DNA of 64,000 bases from Streptomyces sp. NBC_01549 (GCF_026339955.1 NZ_JAPEPW010000001.1:1674001-1738000), one strand, 5' to 3'; positions 8,328-17,038 are shown, counted from the stretch's first letter. Numbers and translations are program-made. Notes: a model not told the origin generated them from the letters alone.

Positions 8328-8370
8328 GACGCCGCCCGGCTAGGCTCTTGGCCTTTCACCGGGCGGCGTC
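8328..8370 (-). terminator. Hairpin downstream of PhoH/PIN gene
   Basis: Perfect 12-bp inverted repeat GACGCCGCCCGG (8328-8339) / CCGGGCGGCGTC (8359-8370) with a 19-nt loop, 96 bp after the minus-strand stop of the PhoH-like gene. It probably separates that transcript from the transglycosylase gene. Confidence 0.6.
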
Positions 8371-8416
8371 AACTACCCTGCATCCACCACGTTTTGACCA
8401 ACCGGGCCAAGTGGTG

Positions 8417-8450
8417 CCAGATGGATTCAGGTGGCCCCAGATGGAGTCAG
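8417..8450. repeat. Short direct repeat CCAGATGGA(T/G)TCAG
   Basis: Two 14-bp copies differing at one base start exactly 20 bp apart (8417 and 8437), with related pieces (ATGCATCCAG, GGGTCAG) just after. They sit between the phoH-like stop and its terminator hairpin. No function can be assigned. Confidence 0.45.
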
Positions 8451-8465
8451 ATGCATCCAGGCGGG

Positions 8466-9791
8466 TCAGATCTGTCCGTCCTCCAGCATTTCGGTCACAA
8501 GCGCCGCGATCTGGGACCTCTCGGAGCGGTTCAGCGTCACGTGCGCGAAGAGCGGATGACCCTTCAGCTTCTCGACGACGGCGACCACACCGTCGTACCG
8601 ACCGACGCGCAGATTGTCCCGCTGTGCCACGTCATGAGTGAGAACCACCCGCGAGTTGGCGCCGATGCGGGACAGAACGGTCAGCAGCACGTTCCGTTCC
8701 AGTGACTGGGCCTCGTCCACGATCACGAAGGCGTCGTGCAGGGAGCGGCCACGGATGTGCGTGAGCGGCAGGACCTCCAGCATGCCGCGCGCCGTGACCT
8801 CCTCGATGACCTCGCGCGAGGTGACCGCCGACAGCGTGTCGAAGACCGCCTGCGCCCAGGGGCTCATCTTCTCGGACTCGGAGCCGGGCAGATAGCCGAG
8901 CTCCTGCCCGCCCACCGCGTACAGCGGCCGGAAGACCATCACCTTCTGGTGCTGACGCCGCTCGAGCACGGCCTCCAGCCCCGCGCAGAGCGCGAGCGCG
9001 GACTTGCCGGTGCCGGCCCGGCCGCCCATCGACACGATCCCGATGTCCGGGTCGAGCAGCAGGTCGAGCGCGATGCGCTGCTCGGCGCTGCGGCCCTTGA
9101 TGCCGAAGGCCTCCCGATCGCCGCGCACCAGCCGGACGTTGCCCTCGGAGGTGACACGGCCGAGGGCCTTGCCACGCTCCGACTGGATCGTCAGACCGGT
9201 GTGCACCGGCAGGTCGGCCGCTTCGGGGACGTACGCGTGTCCCTCCTCGAAGAGGATGTCCACCTGCTCGCCGGACAGGGTCAGTTCGGACATTCCGGTC
9301 CAGCCGGAGGAGCCCGTGATGGCCAGTTCCGCGCGGTACTCCTCGGCGAGGAGCCCGACGGACGAGGCCTTGATCCTGAGCGGCAGGTCCTTCGATACGA
9401 CGGTGACGTCGTACCCCTCGGCCTGCAGGTTGCGGGCGACCGCGAGGATGCGGGAGTCGTTGTCCCCCAGGCGGTACCCGCTGGGCAGGACGCTGGGGTC
9501 CGAGTGGTTGAGCTCGACGCGTACGGTCCCGCCGAGGTCCCCGATCGGAATGGGGGAGTCGAGGCGGCCGTGCCGCACCCGGAACTCGTCGAGCAGGCGA
9601 AGGGCCTGCCGGGCGAAGTAGCCGAGTTCCGGATGGTGCCTCTTGGCCTCCAGTTCCGTCACCACGACGATCGGAAGCACGACCTCGTGCTCGTCGAAGC
9701 GGCTCAGGGCGTTCGGGTCGGCCAGCAGGACGCTGGTGTCGAGAACATAGGTGCGCCGGTCTGGCTTGTGGCGCTTTGCGCTGGTCACCAC
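8466..9791 (-). CDS. PIN-domain PhoH-family ATPase (PhoH2-like)
   Basis: 441-residue two-domain protein. An N-terminal PIN ribonuclease domain begins [13 protein letters not shown], with conserved acidic residues in [12 protein letters not shown] and [14 protein letters not shown]. It joins a C-terminal PhoH ATPase with Walker [13 protein letters not shown] and Walker [14 protein letters not shown]. The mycobacterial relative PhoH2 is a sequence-specific RNA helicase/RNase in which the PIN domain cuts and PhoH unwinds. The GTG at 9791 ([18 protein letters not shown]) is preceded by GAGGGGG; GTG at 9788 is equally possible. Further upstream the frame stays open but is unlikely to be translated. 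Located alone between the isoprenyl transferase and transglycosylase genes. Confidence 0.9.
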   Translation of the reverse strand: MVTSAKRHKPDRRTYVLDTSVLLADPNALSRFDEHEVVLPIVVVTELEAKRHHPELGYFARQALRLLDEFRVRHGRLDSPIPIGDLGGTVRVELNHSDPSVLPSGYRLGDNDSRILAVARNLQAEGYDVTVVSKDLPLRIKASSVGLLAEEYRAELAITGSSGWTGMSELTLSGEQVDILFEEGHAYVPEAADLPVHTGLTIQSERGKALGRVTSEGNVRLVRGDREAFGIKGRSAEQRIALDLLLDPDIGIVSMGGRAGTGKSALALCAGLEAVLERRQHQKVMVFRPLYAVGGQELGYLPGSESEKMSPWAQAVFDTLSAVTSREVIEEVTARGMLEVLPLTHIRGRSLHDAFVIVDEAQSLERNVLLTVLSRIGANSRVVLTHDVAQRDNLRVGRYDGVVAVVEKLKGHPLFAHVTLNRSERSQIAALVTEMLEDGQI

Positions 9792-10088
9792 GGAAGGACG
9801 TACCCCCTCGGATGAGGTCGGGGAGCGACGGAGAGGAGCTGGACCGGTCCTGGCCGCATTGCGCGGGCCGGAGACCGGCCCTCCGTCTCGTCCGTACTGA
9901 CCGCACGGTCGGGCTGGTGCAAAGGGCCTCCCGGGCGGACGGCCCCGTGCCGTCCGCTGAGATACGACACCCGTGGTTCGGGCGTCGACCTGCATGGCTT
10001 ATGCCCTCGAACATGCGCGGCCATGCAAAAGCATGTGACCACGCGTTCGTTAACTCCGGATGACGCGCACCCCTCGCACCCCCCTGGG
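9792..10088 (-). promoter_or_regulatory. Upstream region of PhoH/PIN gene
   Basis: About 300 bp between the isoprenyl transferase stop and the PhoH/PIN start. I see no gene. A small inverted repeat CATGC-AAAA-GCATG lies at about 10023-10036 and could be an operator or a weak terminator. The promoter of the PhoH/PIN gene must be here. Confidence 0.35.
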
Positions 10089-10862
10089 TCAGCCTCCGTA
10101 ACGGCGATGTCGCGCCGCGTAGTCACGCAGGGCACGCAGGAAGTCGACCTTGCGGAACGCCGGCCAGAAGACTTCGCAGAAGTAGTACTCCGAGTGGGCG
10201 GTCTGCCAGAGCATGAATCCGGACAGCCGCTGCTCGCCGCTGGTACGGATCACCAGGTCCGGGTCGGGCTGGGCACTCGTATAGAGGTGCTTGCCGATGA
10301 GGTCGATGTCCACGGACTCGGCGACGTCCTCGATCGAGGAGCCCTTGTCGGCGGCGTCGAGAAGCATGGAGCGCACGGCGTCGGCGATCTCCTGGCGGCC
10401 GCCGTAGCCGATGGCGACGTTGACGAGTATTCCGTCGACCTGCGCGGTGGCCTCCTCGGCCTCCTTCAGCGCGGTCTGCATCTGCGAGGGCAGGATGTCC
10501 GGCGTGCCCACGTGGTGCACGCGCCAGCGGCCGTCGGCGGCGAGGGTGCGTACGACGCCCTCAACGATGCCGAGCAGCGGGACGAGCTCGTCCTCGGGAC
10601 GGTCGAAGTTGTCCGTCGACAGCAGCCAGAGGGTGACGACCTCGACATCGGTCTCCGAGCACCAGCCGAGGAACTCCTCGATCTTGTCGGCGCCCGCGCG
10701 GTGCCCCTGGGCGGCCGTGCTGCCCGCCGCCTTCGCCCAGCGCCGGTTGCCGTCCATGATGACCCCGATGTGCTTGGGCACCTGGTCGTGGTCGAGGTGG
10801 CCCTCCACCCTGCGCGTGTAGAACCTGAGCAGCAGCCGGCGCAGGTTGTCCCGCAGGTTCAC
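10089..10862 (-). CDS. uppS: Isoprenyl transferase (UppS family)
   Basis: cis-Prenyltransferase, 257 residues, that condenses isopentenyl diphosphate onto an allylic primer to make polyprenyl carrier lipids for the cell wall. Family signatures are in order: HIGVIMDGNRRWA near residue 31, GHRAGADKIEEFL, LWLLSTDNFDRP, LVIRTSGEQRLSGFMLWQTA and the FCEVFWPAFRKVDFLRALRD end. Streptomyces often carry two such enzymes; the sequence does not show whether this copy makes the undecaprenyl or a shorter product. The start is ATG with the coding sequence beginning MNLRDNLRRLLLRFY. No neighbour overlaps it. Confidence 0.93.
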   Translation of the reverse strand: MNLRDNLRRLLLRFYTRRVEGHLDHDQVPKHIGVIMDGNRRWAKAAGSTAAQGHRAGADKIEEFLGWCSETDVEVVTLWLLSTDNFDRPEDELVPLLGIVEGVVRTLAADGRWRVHHVGTPDILPSQMQTALKEAEEATAQVDGILVNVAIGYGGRQEIADAVRSMLLDAADKGSSIEDVAESVDIDLIGKHLYTSAQPDPDLVIRTSGEQRLSGFMLWQTAHSEYYFCEVFWPAFRKVDFLRALRDYAARHRRYGG

Positions 10863-10982
10863 GTGTTGTCAGCCCCTCCGTGCGGATCGGACGGGCGCGG
10901 CAGAGCGGCCTCGCTCAGCGCAACCCCTGTCCATATGACGGTCCCCGGGGGCGAAGCCTACCCCCGCGAAACCAACGCCCTT

Positions 10983-11234
10983 CCAAGGGCCTGTCCGGTC
11001 GATCACGGTGGAGGAAAGCAGCGGCGCCTTGTCGATACCGGTGAGCGGGGTGTGGTGCGTGCGGCTGCAAGGCGGAGGAGGGCGTCGACGCGATGGGGGT
11101 CCCCCCGCTCGAGCGAAGCCGCGAGTGGGGGAGTCGGCAACCGACGACAACGCCACAGATGTGCGCCCGTAGCGGAGCGGCTGATGTCACCGCCACCCCG
11201 CGTCTCCGCCGTGATCGACCGGACAGGCCCTTGG
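10983..11234. mobile_element. 252-bp MITE-like element with 26-bp perfect inverted ends
   Basis: A 26-bp sequence at 10983-11008 (core CCGGTCGATCACGG) is repeated perfectly and inverted at 11209-11234. The 200-bp interior has no good reading frame and holds a second, imperfect hairpin at 11095-11133 (GGGGGTCCCCCC ... GAGTGGGGGAG), a phrase familiar from Streptomyces intergenic repeats. Long perfect terminal repeats around a short non-coding core fit a miniature inverted-repeat element or a large RNA hairpin. I found no clear target-site duplication. Confidence 0.5.
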
Positions 11235-11363
11235 GGTGTCGTGGTCCGACAAGAGGCCGGGGTGGGCGGCGCTGAGTTACCAGGGCCGGTCCCCGAGGTC
11301 AGGGGGGCGCACGGGGGCGCAGGCGGAGACGTCGGCGGGGTGGCGCGTGAGGGCACAAAAAAC

Positions 11364-11396
11364 GGGCCGGTCCGTGGGGGGGAGACGGACCGGCCC
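11364..11396 (-). terminator. Strong intrinsic terminator on the minus strand
   Basis: Perfect 12-bp stem GGGCCGGTCCGT / ACGGACCGGCCC with a 9-nt loop. The A-run at 11357-11362 becomes TTTTTT directly after the stem when read on the minus strand, making this the most classical terminator in the window. No gene on the minus strand ends here: the next gene to the right (11683) is on the plus strand. It may end a short untranslated RNA or leader arising between 11400 and 11680. Confidence 0.7.
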
Positions 11397-11682
11397 GAGG
11401 GGGGGTTTCCACCATAACCCTTCGCAAGTGATGCTGCGTGCATCGGCGTGCCACAACTACTCTCCGAAACCGGCCGACGACGCCACGATGGCTGCGGAAC
11501 CTCTCATTCAGGGCATGATCATGGCCGAATCGCAGCGGATTCAAAGGGAATGAAGAGGTAAACGGAGAGTTCTGGAGGATTTGCGAACAACTGGGTCTTC
11601 CGCGCCGGCTCGCCCCCACGTACTCCGGGAGAGTGACGCACGTCGGTGTCGCCCGCTTGACGGCGCCGCTAACTTCGCACCC
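11397..11682. other. Non-coding interval upstream of DUF192 gene
   Basis: About 285 bp of lower-GC sequence with no convincing gene. It must carry the promoter of the DUF192 gene on the plus strand and whatever minus-strand transcript is terminated at 11364-11396. Confidence 0.35.
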
Positions 11683-12018
11683 ATGGCCACGCTCACCACC
11701 CCGGGAATCCCCGCACCGGTGCCGCTCGAAGTCGCCGTATCGGCCCACGCCCGACGCCGTGGGCTGCTCGGGCGTGACGGGATCGACGGGGCCCTGCTGC
11801 TCTCGCCGGCCGGCGCGGTGCACACCCTGGGGATGCGGTTCGCGATCGACGTCGCCTATCTGGACCGGAAGTACCGCGTCCTCGCGGTGCGGACGATGAA
11901 GCCGGGGCGCGTGGGACGCCCCCGCCCACGCTCCCGCCACATCCTGGAGGCGGAGGCCGGGACGATGGAGCGATGGGGTGTGCGGCGCGGGGCGCAGGTC
12001 ACGGTGCACGACCGGTGA
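11683..12018 (+). CDS. DUF192 family protein
   Basis: 111-residue protein of the DUF192 family. It shows the family core: RRRGLLGRDGIDGALLLSPA near residues 24-43, the HTLGMRFAIDVAYLD motif, and a C-terminal LEAEAGTMERWGVRRGAQV strand pair. Many DUF192 proteins carry signal peptides, but this one does not and looks cytoplasmic. The family has no established biochemical role. The ATG at 11683 is used because the homologous region begins right there; the upstream open frame (from 11581) reads through probable promoter sequence. It stands alone, with no operon partner. Confidence 0.8.
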   Translation: MATLTTPGIPAPVPLEVAVSAHARRRGLLGRDGIDGALLLSPAGAVHTLGMRFAIDVAYLDRKYRVLAVRTMKPGRVGRPRPRSRHILEAEAGTMERWGVRRGAQVTVHDR

Positions 12019-12295
12019 CGCCACACCAGGCAGGGGGCGCAGCACCGCGCAGCCCCTCCATTGCGCGGCGCCACACGCGCAGATTTGCTCACGCGAATTA
12101 CCTTGGTCTGAACTTACGTGAGGCGCACACCCCGGGCGACCCACCCCCGATAACGATGTGGAAACCCCGTGGAGAAGTCCGTCATACGGACGGACATCTC
12201 AGCCCTGAAAGGACGCATCAGGGTGTTTTCGGTCAATCGGTTCCCGGACGCTCCAGCGGACAGGATCTGACCTCATTCCCTCCTACCTTCGCCGC
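12019..12295 (+). promoter_or_regulatory. Upstream region of winged-helix gene
   Basis: 277 bp without a gene. A CTCACG...CGTGAG inverted pair brackets GAATTACCTTGGTCTGAACT near 12090-12125, and the DNA is locally AT-richer, which would suit a promoter or operator. Nothing else is recognisable. Confidence 0.3.
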
Positions 12296-13444
12296 ATGAC
12301 CCTGAAGATCACATGGGACGAGGCGAGCGCGCGGCGAACGGAGCGCCAGTTCCTGGCCTTTCCGGCGAGGGCCGGGACTCCGGTCGCCGACATCGTCGGC
12401 GCGATGCTCGGCGCGCACGCACAAGTCCTGTCGGCGGCCGAGGTGTCGGTGGGCGTACGCGCCGACGGAGTCACACGGGCAGAGGTGCGCGCCGCGCTCT
12501 GGGAGGACCGGTCGCTGGTGAAGACATACGGCCCGCGCGGCACCGTACATCTACTCCCCACCGCGGAACTCCCGCTCTGGACGGCCGCGTTGACCGCGAT
12601 CCCGTCCGGCCGGAGCCCGTTCGCGCCGGCCGTCCAGCTCACCGAGGAGCAGGCGGACGAGGTCGTGGCGGCGATCGGGGACGCCCTGGAGGGCGCCCGG
12701 CTGACCGTCGACGAGTTGAGCGACGAGGTGGTGGCTCGCACCGGGCCCTGGGCCGGGGACCTGGTGATGCCCGCGTTCCAGGGCATGTGGCCGCGCTGGC
12801 GGCAGGTCATGCACCGGGCGGGTCAGCGTGGCGCGCTGTGTTTCGCCCCGAACCGGGGCCGCAAGGTGACGTACACCCGGCCCCCGCGCTTCGAGCCGCT
12901 CCCCGCCGACGAGGGGCTCACCCTGCTCGTACGGCGCTATCTGCGCGCGTACGGACCCGCGACGCCGGGGAACTTCGCCAAGTGGGCGGCGGCGCCGCGC
13001 GGTTGGGCCACGGAACTCTTCGCCTCGCTGGCGGGTACGGGGGTCATCGAAGAGGTCGACTTCGAGGGCCCGGCCTGGGTCGTGGCGGGCGACACGGAGT
13101 TCCCCGGGACACCGGTGCGCGGGGTGCGACTGCTTCCTTACTTCGACGCGTACGCCATCGCCGCACAGCCCCGCGAGACGCTCTTCCCCGGGCCGGCCTA
13201 CGCACGTGCCCTCGCGGGCGGCCAGGCCGGGAACTTCCCCGTCCTGCTCGTCGACGGTGTGGTGGCCGGGGTCTGGCACCAGCGGCGCCGGGGACGGCGT
13301 ACGACGGTCACCGTGGAGCCGCTGGAACGGCTGCCGGCGGCGCGGGAACGGGAGCTGGCGGAGCAGGTGGAGCGGGTGGGCGACATCCTGGAGGCGAGGG
13401 CGGAGTTGGTGGTGGGGGCGGTGACGGCGGGACCACATGCCTGA
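12296..13444 (+). CDS. Winged-helix DNA-binding domain protein (HTH_42)
   Basis: 382-residue protein of the winged-helix/HTH_42 family, whose members contain several wHTH repeats and include the DNA glycosylases AlkZ and YcaQ. Visible landmarks are LVKTYGPRGTVHLLPTAELP (about residues 72-92), YLRAYGPATPGNFAKWAAAP and LLPYFDAYAIA. In AlkZ-type glycosylases a QxQ/QxD catalytic motif lies in the C-terminal part; I do not see an unambiguous one here, so activity is uncertain and the annotation stays at family level. The start is ATG at 12296 (MTLKITWDEA). Monocistronic; the next gene converges from the other strand. Confidence 0.8.
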   Translation: MTLKITWDEASARRTERQFLAFPARAGTPVADIVGAMLGAHAQVLSAAEVSVGVRADGVTRAEVRAALWEDRSLVKTYGPRGTVHLLPTAELPLWTAALTAIPSGRSPFAPAVQLTEEQADEVVAAIGDALEGARLTVDELSDEVVARTGPWAGDLVMPAFQGMWPRWRQVMHRAGQRGALCFAPNRGRKVTYTRPPRFEPLPADEGLTLLVRRYLRAYGPATPGNFAKWAAAPRGWATELFASLAGTGVIEEVDFEGPAWVVAGDTEFPGTPVRGVRLLPYFDAYAIAAQPRETLFPGPAYARALAGGQAGNFPVLLVDGVVAGVWHQRRRGRRTTVTVEPLERLPAARERELAEQVERVGDILEARAELVVGAVTAGPHA

Positions 13445-13485
13445 GTGCCTGGGTGCCTGGTGCCTGGGTGCTGAGCCCTCACGCC

Positions 13486-14262
13486 CTACGCACGCCGCCG
13501 GGTCCTGCGCGCCTCGATCAGGAAACGGGCGCTGTGGGCGACGAACGGACCCTTCGCCTCGATCCGCTCGTGCAGCGTACGCAACTCGGTCCCGTACCGG
13601 TCCACGGTGAAGCCGGGGACCATCCAGATCACCTTGAGCAGGAAGTGGACGACGGCACCGATGTCGTGGAACTCCATGCGCAGCCGCTCCGCGCGCAGAT
13701 CGACGACGTCGAACCCGGCGGCCTCGGCGGCGGCACGGGCGCGGTCCGGGTGCCGGCCGTTCCTGACGTCCTCCGGCTGCGGGCCGAGGAAGTGCTCGAC
13801 GAGTTCGAACACGCTCGCCGGGCCGACCTGTTGGGAGAAGTACGTACCGCCGGGGCGCAGGACGCGCGCGATCTCGGACCAGTACGTCGTGACCGGGTGC
13901 CGGCTGGTGACCAGGTCGAAGGCGGCGTCCGCGAAGGGCAGCGGGGCGTCCTCCGGACAGGCGACGACCACGGCGCCGCGCGGGTGGAGCAGGGCGGTGG
14001 CCTTCGCGACGTTCGGCGGCCAGCCCTCGGTGGCGACGGTGAGCGGGGGCAGGGCCGGGGCGGAGGCCAGCACCTCGCCGCCACCGGTCTGGATGTCGAG
14101 CGCGGCGGACGCGTGCGCGAGCCGCTCCCCCATCACCCGCGCGTAGCCCCACGAGGGCCGCTCCTCGGTGGCACGGCCCTCGAACCAGGAGAAGTCCCAG
14201 CCCTCGACGGGCGCGGCCACGGCCTCGTCGACTAGGGCTTCGAAGGTGCGGGTGGTGGTCAT
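13486..14262 (-). CDS. Class I SAM-dependent methyltransferase
   Basis: 258-residue Rossmann-fold methyltransferase of the UbiE/Methyltransf_11 type. The SAM site is in LDIQTGGGEVLA (motif I, unusually TGGGE instead of GxGxG), followed by the acidic strand end VVVACPEDAPLPFADAAFDLVTSRH and a post-motif ARVLRPGGTYFSQQV. The C-terminus contains a Lys/Arg-rich tail (EARRTRRRA). The substrate is unknown. It converges with the winged-helix gene; the 41-bp gap holds a small GCCTGGGTGCCTGGTGCCTGGGTG tandem stretch. It lies 12 bp upstream of the deaminase gene in the same direction, so an operon with 14275-16311 is not excluded. Confidence 0.85.
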   Translation of the reverse strand: MTTTRTFEALVDEAVAAPVEGWDFSWFEGRATEERPSWGYARVMGERLAHASAALDIQTGGGEVLASAPALPPLTVATEGWPPNVAKATALLHPRGAVVVACPEDAPLPFADAAFDLVTSRHPVTTYWSEIARVLRPGGTYFSQQVGPASVFELVEHFLGPQPEDVRNGRHPDRARAAAEAAGFDVVDLRAERLRMEFHDIGAVVHFLLKVIWMVPGFTVDRYGTELRTLHERIEAKGPFVAHSARFLIEARRTRRRA

Positions 14263-14274
14263 GGGGAGATCTTC

Positions 14275-14934
14275 TCAACGGGGCGGTGGGGAGGCGAGGT
14301 GTTTTCCTTCGGGGCCTCGTCGGTGCGGGTGCAGGTGCGGGAAGGCCAGCCTGTAGACCGTCTCGACGCTCCGAGCGTCGAGGATGCCCTCGACGGTCAG
14401 GCAGTGCCGCGCCAGGGCCACCGAGCTGTCGTCGGCCTGGTTGCGGAGGCCGGACGGGGCGTGCCGCACGGCCCACAGGTCCATGAGCAGCACGCTGAAC
14501 GCGGCGAGCGGCGCGGCGGCAGGGCCCTGTCTGTGGGCCCAGCGCGCGGCGATCTGCCCGCCGACGCCGGGCACGTGCTCGATGCCCGTCCAGTACGGGT
14601 CGGACGCCGCGTACAGGACGTGGCGGACGTGGCTGTGGATGAGGGCGCCGCTGCAGAGCAGGCAGGGCTCGAGGGTGGTGTAGAGGCGGTGGTTCTCGTA
14701 GCGGCCGCCCGCGGGCAGCTGGGCGAGGGCGTTGATCTCGGCGTGGGCGATCGCGGTGCCGGCCAACTGGCCGGGCGGGGCGGTGGATTCCTGGCTGCGG
14801 TTTCGTCCCGTGGCGACGGGCCGCCCCGCCCCGTCGAGGAGGACCGCGCCGATGGGACGGCTACCGGCGCGAAGGGCCTCCCAGGCGAGCTCGAAGGGCA
14901 GCTGCCAGGGGGCGGGGAGGACGGGGCCGGTCAC
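14275..14934 (-). CDS. Cytidine/deoxycytidylate-type deaminase
   Basis: 219-residue zinc deaminase of the CDA/TadA superfamily. The metal site is complete: H-A-E in IAHAEINALAQLP (His ligand and proton-shuttle Glu) and PCLLC in LEPCLLCSGALIHSHVRHVL. The GTG at 14934 is used because it lies 4 bp after the GNAT stop and the product then starts VTGPVLPAPWQLPFELAWEA, as in related nucleoside deaminases. The frame is open much further upstream, but that part is the GNAT gene read out of frame. The C-terminal 70 residues are more variable. Substrate is probably a small nucleoside or guanine-like base; tRNA editing is unlikely. Cotranscribed with the GNAT gene. Confidence 0.85.
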   Translation of the reverse strand: MTGPVLPAPWQLPFELAWEALRAGSRPIGAVLLDGAGRPVATGRNRSQESTAPPGQLAGTAIAHAEINALAQLPAGGRYENHRLYTTLEPCLLCSGALIHSHVRHVLYAASDPYWTGIEHVPGVGGQIAARWAHRQGPAAAPLAAFSVLLMDLWAVRHAPSGLRNQADDSSVALARHCLTVEGILDARSVETVYRLAFPHLHPHRRGPEGKHLASPPPR

Positions 14935-14938
14935 CGGT

Positions 14939-15400
14939 TCACTCCTCGTGGAGTACGAGCAGGGTGTGCTCGTCGTCGCCGTGGCGGACGGTCCCTTGGC
15001 TCTGGAAGCCGTGGCGTTCCAGGAGGTGTATGGACGCGGTGTTGCCCGTGAAGGGATCGGCGTACAGGGGGCGGTTCTTCTCCAGCTCGAGGAAGCGTGC
15101 CAGGGCCTTGGTACCGATCCCCCGGCCCCAGTACGGGCGGCCCAGCCAGTAGCCGATGAAGCGGCGCTCGCCCTCCCACCAGGAGACGAGGTTCCCTGCC
15201 GGCTCACCGTCCACGGTGACCGTCCGCACGAGGACGGTGTCGTCGCCGAGGACCCTGGTCCTCCAGTGCGCCATGAACGCCTCCCGCGGCCGAGGCGTGA
15301 ACCTCGACCGCCGGGCCGCCTCGGGATCGTGCTCGTAAGCAAGGAAGCTGTCGAGGTCGGCTTCGACCACGTCCCTCAGTCGTACGTCGTCATCGCTCAT
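14939..15400 (-). CDS. GNAT family N-acetyltransferase
   Basis: 153-residue acetyltransferase of the RimJ/RimL-like GNAT group. The acetyl-CoA loop is RPYWGRGIGTKALARFLELE, and the typical late strand DPFTGNTASIHLLERHGFQ follows. The ATG at 15400 (MSDDDVRLRDVVEADLDSFL) is preferred; an in-frame TTG at 15430 is possible but has no ribosome-binding site. The gene is 38 bp after the F420-type oxidoreductase and 4 bp before the deaminase. The acceptor (protein N-terminus, antibiotic or metabolite) cannot be read from sequence. Confidence 0.85.
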   Translation of the reverse strand: MSDDDVRLRDVVEADLDSFLAYEHDPEAARRSRFTPRPREAFMAHWRTRVLGDDTVLVRTVTVDGEPAGNLVSWWEGERRFIGYWLGRPYWGRGIGTKALARFLELEKNRPLYADPFTGNTASIHLLERHGFQSQGTVRHGDDEHTLLVLHEE

Positions 15401-15438
15401 GCCGACGAGTGTGGCAGCGGGTACTGACAACGACCGGC

Positions 15439-16311
15439 CTACGTGATGAGCAGCCGTACCTCCTCGGCCGCGAACCGTACGAAGCCCTCGGGGTCCGGTT
15501 CGTCGGCGGTGGGCTGGAGGACCACGGTGTCGGCGCCGGCCTCCGCGAGGCGCTGTACGGCCTTGGCGACCGCGCCCGCGTCCCCGGCGACGCCGTGCTC
15601 CGGCAGCGGATCCTCACCGTTCGCCTCGATCTCGGCGCGCAGCCGGGCCGCCGCGTCCGGTCCGGTGGCCGTGTGGAGGTAGACGACCACCCGATGGTGG
15701 TCGGTCCGGCCCGCCGACTCCCGCCCCTCGTCGATGAGTCGGCGCGCCCGCCGTACCCCTTCCGGCGCGGTGGCCGCGGTGAGGACGGTGCCGTCGGCAG
15801 CCGCCCCGGAGAGCCGGAGCGAACGCGGCCCGGTGGCGCCCGCGAGCACCTCCGGTGCCCCTGTCGGCGGCCAGTCGAGGGCGACGCCGTCCAGCCTCAC
15901 ATACCGGCCGTCCGTACTGACCCGCTCGCCCCGCAGCAACGCGCGCAGCGCGTCGAGGTGCTCGCGCAGCAGCGTCACGGGCGACTCCGCACGCGCCCCG
16001 ACCTGCCCCATCCAGTCCTGTACGCCGTGGCCGACGCCCACGATCGCGCGCCCCGGGAACATCCGGTGCAGCGTGGCGGCCTCCATCGCGGTGACGGCGA
16101 CGTTCCGCAGCGGGACGGGCAGCAGTCCCACGCCGACCCGGACCCGTTCGGTCCAGGCGAGGGCGGCCGCCGCGGCCGAGATACCCCCTTCGAGGAAGCA
16201 GTCCTCCCACAGCCACAGCTCCTCCAGACCCGCCTCGTCCGCCGCTCGCGCGACGGCACGCAGCCGTTCGGGGGGCAGTTGGGGCCGGAACACAGCACCG
16301 AGAACAGTCAT
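15439..16311 (-). CDS. LLM-class flavin/F420-dependent oxidoreductase
   Basis: 290-residue luciferase-like TIM-barrel enzyme, in actinomycetes usually dependent on F420. Features include EELWLWEDCFLEGGISAAAA near residue 35, the barrel motif VRVGVGLLPVPLRNVAVTAM, GRAIVGVGHGVQDWM and LLREHLDALRALLRGE. It probably oxidises or reduces an organic substrate by hydride transfer. The start MTVLGAVFRPQ is typical of the family. It is the first gene of a short minus-strand run with the GNAT and deaminase genes. Substrate unknown. Confidence 0.88.
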   Translation of the reverse strand: MTVLGAVFRPQLPPERLRAVARAADEAGLEELWLWEDCFLEGGISAAAAALAWTERVRVGVGLLPVPLRNVAVTAMEAATLHRMFPGRAIVGVGHGVQDWMGQVGARAESPVTLLREHLDALRALLRGERVSTDGRYVRLDGVALDWPPTGAPEVLAGATGPRSLRLSGAAADGTVLTAATAPEGVRRARRLIDEGRESAGRTDHHRVVVYLHTATGPDAAARLRAEIEANGEDPLPEHGVAGDAGAVAKAVQRLAEAGADTVVLQPTADEPDPEGFVRFAAEEVRLLIT

Positions 16312-16351
16312 GGAGCCTTCCTACCGATGCCCCGGCGCGCGGACAACACCT

Positions 16352-16984
16352 TTATGCGTCGGTGGTACCGGGGTCGGGATCGGTGACAGTGACGGTGACG
16401 GTGGTCGTGGCGGCGCTGTCGCATTCGTACCGCAGGAGTACGACCCCGTTGCCGAAGGCCCGTGACTGGATGAGCCTCAGACCGGTCGGGGTGCCCGACT
16501 CCGGGAACAGTGGTTTGCCGCGGCCGATGATGACCGGATGCACGTACACCCGGAACTCGTCGACCAGGTCGTGCCGCAGGAACGCGGCGGCGAGGTCGGC
16601 GCCGCCGAGGCCGAGGTCCCCGCCGGGCTGTTCCTTGAGCACCCTGACCTCGTCCGGTACGACGTCCCGGACGATCGTGGTGTTCCAGTCGGCCCGCTCC
16701 AGCGTCCGCGAGTACACGAACTTGGGGATGTCCCGCCAGATCCCCGCGAACTCGACCGTCTCAGCCGTACTGTCCGGGCTGTCCGGATCCTGGTCGGCCG
16801 TCGGCCAGAACCCGGCCATCAGCTCGTGCGTCACCCGCCCTTCCAGCAGGCCGCCGAGCTTCCCGATCTCCTCGTTGAAGTGGCGGTGCAGCTCCGCGTC
16901 GACGCGGTGCCAGTCGATCTCGCGGTTCGGTCCCTCGATGAATCCGTCCAGGGACACCGACATCATCAGGACGATCCTTCTCAT
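16352..16984 (-). CDS. Dihydrofolate reductase-fold protein (RibD C-terminal type)
   Basis: 210-residue protein with the DHFR/RibD_C fold: MRRIVLMMSVSLDGFIEG at the N-terminus, NREIDWHRVD, and the NADPH-loop GGADLAAAFLRHDLVDEFRV with VHPVIIGRGKPLF. Stand-alone members are common in actinomycetes and are presumed NADPH-dependent reductases of unknown substrate. The ATG at 16984 has a good GAGGA ribosome-binding site; the 12-bp tandem repeat CCGGCAACGACC lies immediately upstream. The last 15 residues (ATTTVTVTVTDPDPGTTDA) are low-complexity. A second, distinct member of this fold is at 33587. Confidence 0.88.
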   Translation of the reverse strand: MRRIVLMMSVSLDGFIEGPNREIDWHRVDAELHRHFNEEIGKLGGLLEGRVTHELMAGFWPTADQDPDSPDSTAETVEFAGIWRDIPKFVYSRTLERADWNTTIVRDVVPDEVRVLKEQPGGDLGLGGADLAAAFLRHDLVDEFRVYVHPVIIGRGKPLFPESGTPTGLRLIQSRAFGNGVVLLRYECDSAATTTVTVTVTDPDPGTTDA

Positions 16985-17038
16985 CGCATCCTCGCCGGGG
17001 TCGTTGCCGGGGTCGTTGCCGGGCCATTCCGGGAGCAT

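Noticed and set aside
8008..8465. Possible c-di-AMP (ydaO) riboswitch before the transglycosylase gene
   Set aside because: Considered because such riboswitches precede some Streptomyces cell-wall hydrolases, but I could not find the conserved sequence blocks.
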